Shown here in pieces: positions 5,744 through 8,887 of a stretch of DNA of 8,887 bases. Origin of the DNA: Proteobacteria bacterium UBA1847 (GTDB lineage Bacteria > Pseudomonadota > Gammaproteobacteria > Steroidobacterales > Woeseiaceae); the NCBI GenBank assembly GCA_002338605.1, contig DDIP01000125.1:1-8887 (forward strand), given 5' to 3'. The translations under genes were made by a program, and so were the position numbers. Position 1 is the stretch's first letter; each line of letters begins with the position of its first letter. Under the pieces are notes generated by a model. That model saw nothing but the letters and a program-made list of their open reading frames with translations, was not told the origin of the DNA and did no database searches.

Positions 5744-5907
5744 AACGGAGCGGGAGTAGGGCCGTCGCAGCCAATCGATTCGGCAAGAGTTAAGAACGAA
5801 CGGGCGAGGGGAAATTACTGAACCGGAGTGGGCACTCGTAACAGAGACAAGACAGGGTCAGAACTTACCGTTGAAGATCGCGAGTTTAGGCAACTCCGTA
5901 CGATCAT

Positions 5908-5928
5908 TAAGTAGCATTATCGCTAGTA
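5908..5928 (+). repeat. imperfect 21-bp direct repeat, copy 2
   Basis: The second copy differs from the first at three positions, all transitions. It lies 21 bases from the stop codon of the IS3-type transposase fragment, so it may coincide with or adjoin the end of that element. Confidence 0.4.
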
Positions 5929-5949
5929 TCTCCGGCGTAAGCTTCCCCG

Positions 5950-6321
5950 TCAATGACACAGTTCTAAAGTAGAGTTTCTGGCGTTTTCGACCTGCCGTCG
6001 GAACATGGCAGGGGGTATTTTTCCCAAGCTGTCGTGCGGTCGTTCTTCGTTGTATTCGATGATCCAGGCTCGCGTGATTTCTCTGACCTGTCGTAACGAT
6101 TCGAACACGTAGGCATTCAGCACCTCATGTCGATACGTTCGGTTGAAGCGCTCGATGAACGCGTTCTGGTTCGGTTTGCCTGGCTGGATGTAGTTGAGTT
6201 TGATTCCGTGTTTTTCGCACCATTCTGAGAAGACCTGAGAGATGTACTCTGGCCCGTTGTCCACCCGTATGGCGTCCGGCTTTCCGCGCCATTCGATGAG
6301 GCGATCTAGCGTTCGCACGAC
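5950..6321 (-). pseudogene. IS3-family transposase (OrfB, integrase core), C-terminal fragment
   Basis: The minus-strand frame reads VVRTLDRLIEWRGKPDAIRV, then DNGPEYIS, GIKLNYIQPGKPNQNAFIER, FNRTYRHEVLNAYVF and NEERPHDSLGKIPPAMF. These are the second catalytic Asp (in DNGPE), the Glu of the DDE triad (in NAFIERFNRT) and the usual end of IS3-type OrfB. About 124 residues remain of roughly 280, so the N-terminal helix-turn-helix region and the first catalytic Asp are gone and the enzyme is dead. The sequence stops being IS3-like at about 6321, where IS91-like sequence begins on the same strand. A GTG at 6318-6316 could be called as a start, but it is an internal Val codon. Confidence 0.88.
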
Positions 6322-6476
6322 GCAAACACCCCGCGGGGCTTTGGCACCAGCGCGGCGAGTCGCGCGATGAAGTCCTCCGGCTCGACAATCACGTGCGTGG
6401 TGCTATCGCGATACGGCGTCTTCAGTGCATAAAACACGTTCCCGCCTTGGAGCGGATCTTTCATGGGACTTAGGAC
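6321..6476 (-). pseudogene. IS91-family transposase C-terminal fragment
   Basis: The minus-strand frame, open from before 6476 to a stop at 6306, reads VLSPMKDPLQGGNVFYALKT, PYRDSTTHVIVEPEDFIARL and AALVPKPRGVFA. The run from YRD-x-TTH to the RLAALVPKPR end is diagnostic for IS91-type rolling-circle (Y2) transposases. Typical relatives have about seven more residues between PKPR and GVFA and a longer tail, so this copy has an internal deletion and then passes directly into the IS3 fragment. The catalytic tyrosine region is absent. It is a relic, not an active element. Confidence 0.8.
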
Positions 6477-6567
6477 CTGCATGACGATATTACGCTCGTA
6501 ATTCAGCCCGGCACCTACCGACTCGACTGGCCGCCTTCTTGTGGGAGGTGGCTATGCCCGCGACTCA

Positions 6568-6897
6568 TTAACGATACTCGACCGCTCGGATGGAATAGTC
6601 CGCGTTCTGGGTGATCACCAAGTTGGTATCCGGTTCGACCTGCGCTTCCGCGTAGCGCGACACGCGTTCGAAAAATTGCACGAATCGCCAGACCTCCGAG
6701 CTCGTCATGTACGCCGTCATCGCATAAGCCGCTGGAAATTGATTTGCATTGCCTGCCAGGGGGAGAATGGTTAGCCGCATCGGCGGCGCTGTCTTTGTCG
6801 GATTCGGTATCGGCATGGCAACTTCAGAAAGGTAGCGAGCAATCTTCCGACTTGTGCCCACTTTTGTGCCCATACCAGGATCACTTGCCGTCGGCAC
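6568..6897 (-). other. unidentified ORF remnant downstream of the surface-protein gene
   Basis: A 109-codon frame on the minus strand overlaps the last 127 bases of the large surface-protein frame and continues to 6568. Its second half (TSSEVWRFVQFFERVSRYAE, then AQVEPDTNLVITQNADYSIR) looks more protein-like than chance, with a helix and then strands, and could be the end of a decayed gene. I cannot assign a family. No ribosome binding site supports its ATG. The flanking stretch 6477-6567 shows nothing else. Confidence 0.3.
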
Positions 6898-8887
6898 CAG
6901 ATCAGCAATAACCCGAACAGCAACACGTAATCCATGCTCCCTCCACCACCACTTGACGGCGGCGGCGGAGGCGGCGGCGGAGGCGGTGGTGGTTGGTTCG
7001 ACTCCGCCGTCAGTATTCTCGCATTCGGGATGCTGCCTTCTGCATCCTGAAGCTCGAGCGAGATCGAGTTCCCCGCGTCTGCGATCAGGGCGCCTAAGGT
7101 ACTCGCTGAACCGATCGCCGAAACAGCGACGGCCCGCAGTGAATTTGACGCGGTTGCGAAGTCTCGTTGCGAAATTTCCGATCCGTTCGCGGCATCATAA
7201 ACGCGAACATGAATGTCGCCAGTCGATGAGATACCGGTAACGGCCAACGCGTCACCGGAGCCCGACCAGACCGGTAGCGTGTCGATGGCAAACAGCGTCC
7301 AGTTCGTGTCGAAAACACTAAACGCACCTCCGGCCGTTCCATCAGCCATCCACGTTGAAACCGCGCCACTACCATTTTTGGACTGCGACAATACGGCGAA
7401 GCCATTTTCCATCGCACTCACAGCCGCATGCACAACTTCCGAATCACCGACCGTGATCGACGCGATCAACGAACTGTCAGAAACGGCACGAATCTCGGTG
7501 ACAACATCACCGGTCGCGTCGTTGATGCCTAACAACAACATGCTTGCCGGATTCGGTTGTGCAAGGCCAAGTGGCACGAGCGAAGCGTCGAACGTGACGG
7601 CACCCAGAATCGAGCCATCGTCGGCCGCCGCACGGCGCACCTCGGCACTTTCTTCCGCCGCAACCCATAACTCGTCACCGGTGGCGATCATTGTGACCGG
7701 CCGCCGCGCAACGTCGAACACGGCGGTTTCGAAAACGGTTCCGCCGGTATTCACATTGATCGACTGGACCTGTGCGCCGGATACCGAACGCACTAACGCG
7801 GCGAGTCGGTCTCCACTTCCAGCAATCGATACGATCCGGCGATCGGCGACTACGCCAAGATCGATACTGCCGGCGCCAACCGGCAAGTTGTTGGAAGCCT
7901 TTTTGAGATACGCCGTGTATCGACCATTGTCAGTACGGATAAGCGCGTAGGCGGGATCGCCGTCAATATCGGCAAGCACGGCGACTGCGGCGTAGGTGTC
8001 CTCGTCGCAGGCATCGCCGATAGCGTCGGAATCGAGATCGAATTGCCTGTGATTCGCCAGTATCGGGCAGTTGTCGATAGCATCTTCAACGCGGTCGAGA
8101 TCGGTGTCATCGGTGTCAGGGCGCGTACCCTGCGCAAATTCTTCGACATTGGTCAGCGTATCCAGGTCATCGTCGAACATGCCATCCGATGCGTTACGCG
8201 GGTCATAACCGAAGCGGCTCTCCCAACGGTCCGGCAGGTTGTCATTGTCGTCGTCGAGATCACCGTTGTCGCCGATGCCGTCTTGATCGAAATCGCTGGT
8301 CTCAGTTGGATCTCCCGGGAAGGCATCCTGCCCGTTGGGTACACCGTCGCCGTCGGAATCGCCGTCCGGATTCATTGCCAACCGGTAGCTTTTGGCATTG
8401 CCGACCATGCCGTTGTGATCCGGCTCGTCCGAGATCGTCACGGCGACGACAGGCACCTCAGTATCGGCGATTATGCTTCCGTCACCGACGATCTCAACTT
8501 CAAAGTTCACCACGCCATCGGCAGGAATGCTTTCGGCTGTGCATTGCAGCGTTCGCGTGCCGGTCGTGCAGACCGGGTTAACCGCGTCGCCGCTAATTGC
8601 TATCACTCCTGTCTGTCCGACTGTGAGTCCGTTGGCCAGCTCCGCGGAGAAGCGAACGTTCGTCGCATCCAGCACGGTGCCAACATCTTCAGGCAGCGCA
8701 TTGTGGACAGCGAAGACTACGTTGAAAGGCGCCCCGTCAACGATCGAATCTGTCACCTCAGTGCCCAGTTCTGCGGTCGAGGTCGGCACGTTATCCGTAA
8801 TAATCACTTGCTTGCTTACGCGCGGCTCAATCGTCACGGTTCTGGTGGCAGTCGCGGTTACGCTCGGGTGTGTGCAACTCGGCAGCG
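6771..8887 (-). CDS. large cell-surface protein with TSP3 calcium-binding repeats and GlyGly-CTERM-like tail (5' end outside window)
   Basis: The frame stays open to the right edge, so the N terminus is missing; a GTG at 8837 is only an internal candidate. Numbered from it, residues 1-152 look like DUF11/Ig-like beta domains. Residues 156-280 are TSP3 repeats (DGDSDGDGVPNG, DFDQDGIGDNGDLDDDNDN, DSDAIGDACDED), which bind calcium. Residues 281-615 are repeated beta-strand units that may form a propeller. Next come twelve prolines (616-627), SSGGGGS (628-634), a hydrophobic helix and RR (635-651). Gly-rich stretch, helix and basic end match GlyGly-CTERM sorting signals processed by rhombosortase for type II secretion or surface display. 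A normal protein would end near residue 651; here 37 extra, mostly basic residues follow (to TAA at 6771). The stop was probably lost by rearrangement. Expected location is the outer surface. Confidence 0.85.
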   Translation of the reverse strand, partial: LPSCTHPSVTATATRTVTIEPRVSKQVIITDNVPTSTAELGTEVTDSIVDGAPFNVVFAVHNALPEDVGTVLDATNVRFSAELANGLTVGQTGVIAISGDAVNPVCTTGTRTLQCTAESIPADGVVNFEVEIVGDGSIIADTEVPVVAVTISDEPDHNGMVGNAKSYRLAMNPDGDSDGDGVPNGQDAFPGDPTETSDFDQDGIGDNGDLDDDNDNLPDRWESRFGYDPRNASDGMFDDDLDTLTNVEEFAQGTRPDTDDTDLDRVEDAIDNCPILANHRQFDLDSDAIGDACDEDTYAAVAVLADIDGDPAYALIRTDNGRYTAYLKKASNNLPVGAGSIDLGVVADRRIVSIAGSGDRLAALVRSVSGAQVQSINVNTGGTVFETAVFDVARRPVTMIATGDELWVAAEESAEVRRAAADDGSILGAVTFDASLVPLGLAQPNPASMLLLGINDATGDVVTEIRAVSDSSLIASITVGDSEVVHAAVSAMENGFAVLSQSKNGSGAVSTWMADGTAGGAFSVFDTNWTLFAIDTLPVWSGSGDALAVTGISSTGDIHVRVYDAANGSEISQRDFATASNSLRAVAVSAIGSASTLGALIADAGNSISLELQDAEGSIPNARILTAESNQPPPPPPPPPPPPSSGGGGSMDYVLLFGLLLIWCRRQVILVWAQKWAQVGRLLATFLKLPCRYRIRQRQRRRCG
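6852..6872 (+). repeat. 9-bp tandem repeat TTGTGCCCA
   Basis: TTGTGCCCA occurs at 6852-6860 and again at 6864-6872, a 12-base period. It lies just beyond the natural end expected for the surface protein, at the point where foreign sequence seems to begin. It could be a recombination or attachment site, or chance. Confidence 0.3.

Larger units (their letters stand above)
5558..5949. other. non-coding debris with imperfect direct repeat
   Basis: No gene is supported in this stretch of almost 400 bases. It contains an imperfect 21-bp direct repeat (5723-5743 and 5908-5928). Its right end should hold the terminal sequence of the IS3-type element, since the transposase stop lies at 5950, but I could not identify a matching inverted repeat in the window. 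Confidence 0.45.

Noticed and set aside
6541..6774. 77-codon rightward frame GGGYARDSLTILDRSDGIVR
   Set aside because: Arg/His-rich product in decayed DNA without family resemblance or start signals.
7213..7950. 245-codon rightward frame opposite the surface protein
   Set aside because: Antisense shadow of a GC-rich gene; Ser/Thr/Ala-rich low-complexity product, whereas the leftward frame has clear TSP3 repeats and a sorting tail.
1..8887. CRISPR array, tRNA, rRNA, retron or diversity-generating retroelement
   Set aside because: No regularly spaced repeats, no cloverleaf-like sequence noticed, and no reverse transcriptase motif in any frame.

Overview
The window looks like an accessory island in a Gammaproteobacterium. 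The lineage is a guess: it rests on the right-hand gene, which combines a DUF11-like region, thrombospondin type 3 (TSP3) calcium-binding repeats, a proline tract and a GlyGly-CTERM-like tail, a mix frequent in environmental Gammaproteobacteria. No rRNA, tRNA or single-copy housekeeping gene is present to fix it. Several kinds of broken mobile DNA (IS3-type and IS91-type transposase pieces and a probable phage terminase tail) show that the middle-right part has been rearranged repeatedly.

Layout. Positions 1-1066 hold a leftward group of small genes: a 64-codon ORF (872-1066), a 35-residue single-pass membrane peptide (696-803), a 200-residue protein with three membrane segments and a charged helical tail (75-677), and possibly the start of another gene running off the left edge. 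Positions 1067-1457 are a divergent intergenic region with a strong bulged hairpin at 1091-1138. A tight rightward operon follows: a DNA/RNA non-specific endonuclease of the EndoG/NUC1 type (1458-2342), a trypsin-fold serine protease with an N-terminal accessory domain (2373-3539), and a 95-residue protein (3551-3838). Downstream are two unrecognised 158-residue proteins (3953-4429 and 4762-5238); the second has one N-terminal membrane anchor. Positions 5239-6770 hold debris: a terminase-like tail, an imperfect 21-bp direct repeat, an IS3 transposase fragment fused almost seamlessly to an IS91 transposase fragment, and an unidentified ORF remnant. The leftward cell-surface protein gene fills 6771-8887 and runs off the right edge.

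How the genes may work together. The main candidate for an undescribed system is the nuclease-protease-small protein operon. The nuclease has no visible secretion signal and would be dangerous in the cytoplasm, so it must be held inactive. A co-transcribed protease that could process it, plus a small third protein that could be inhibitor, cofactor or substrate, suggests a proteolytically switched nuclease used in anti-phage defence or programmed cell death. This is inference: the catalytic motifs and the gene order are seen, the regulation is not. The divergent membrane-protein group and the downstream membrane-anchored protein may be part of the same module or simply island neighbours.
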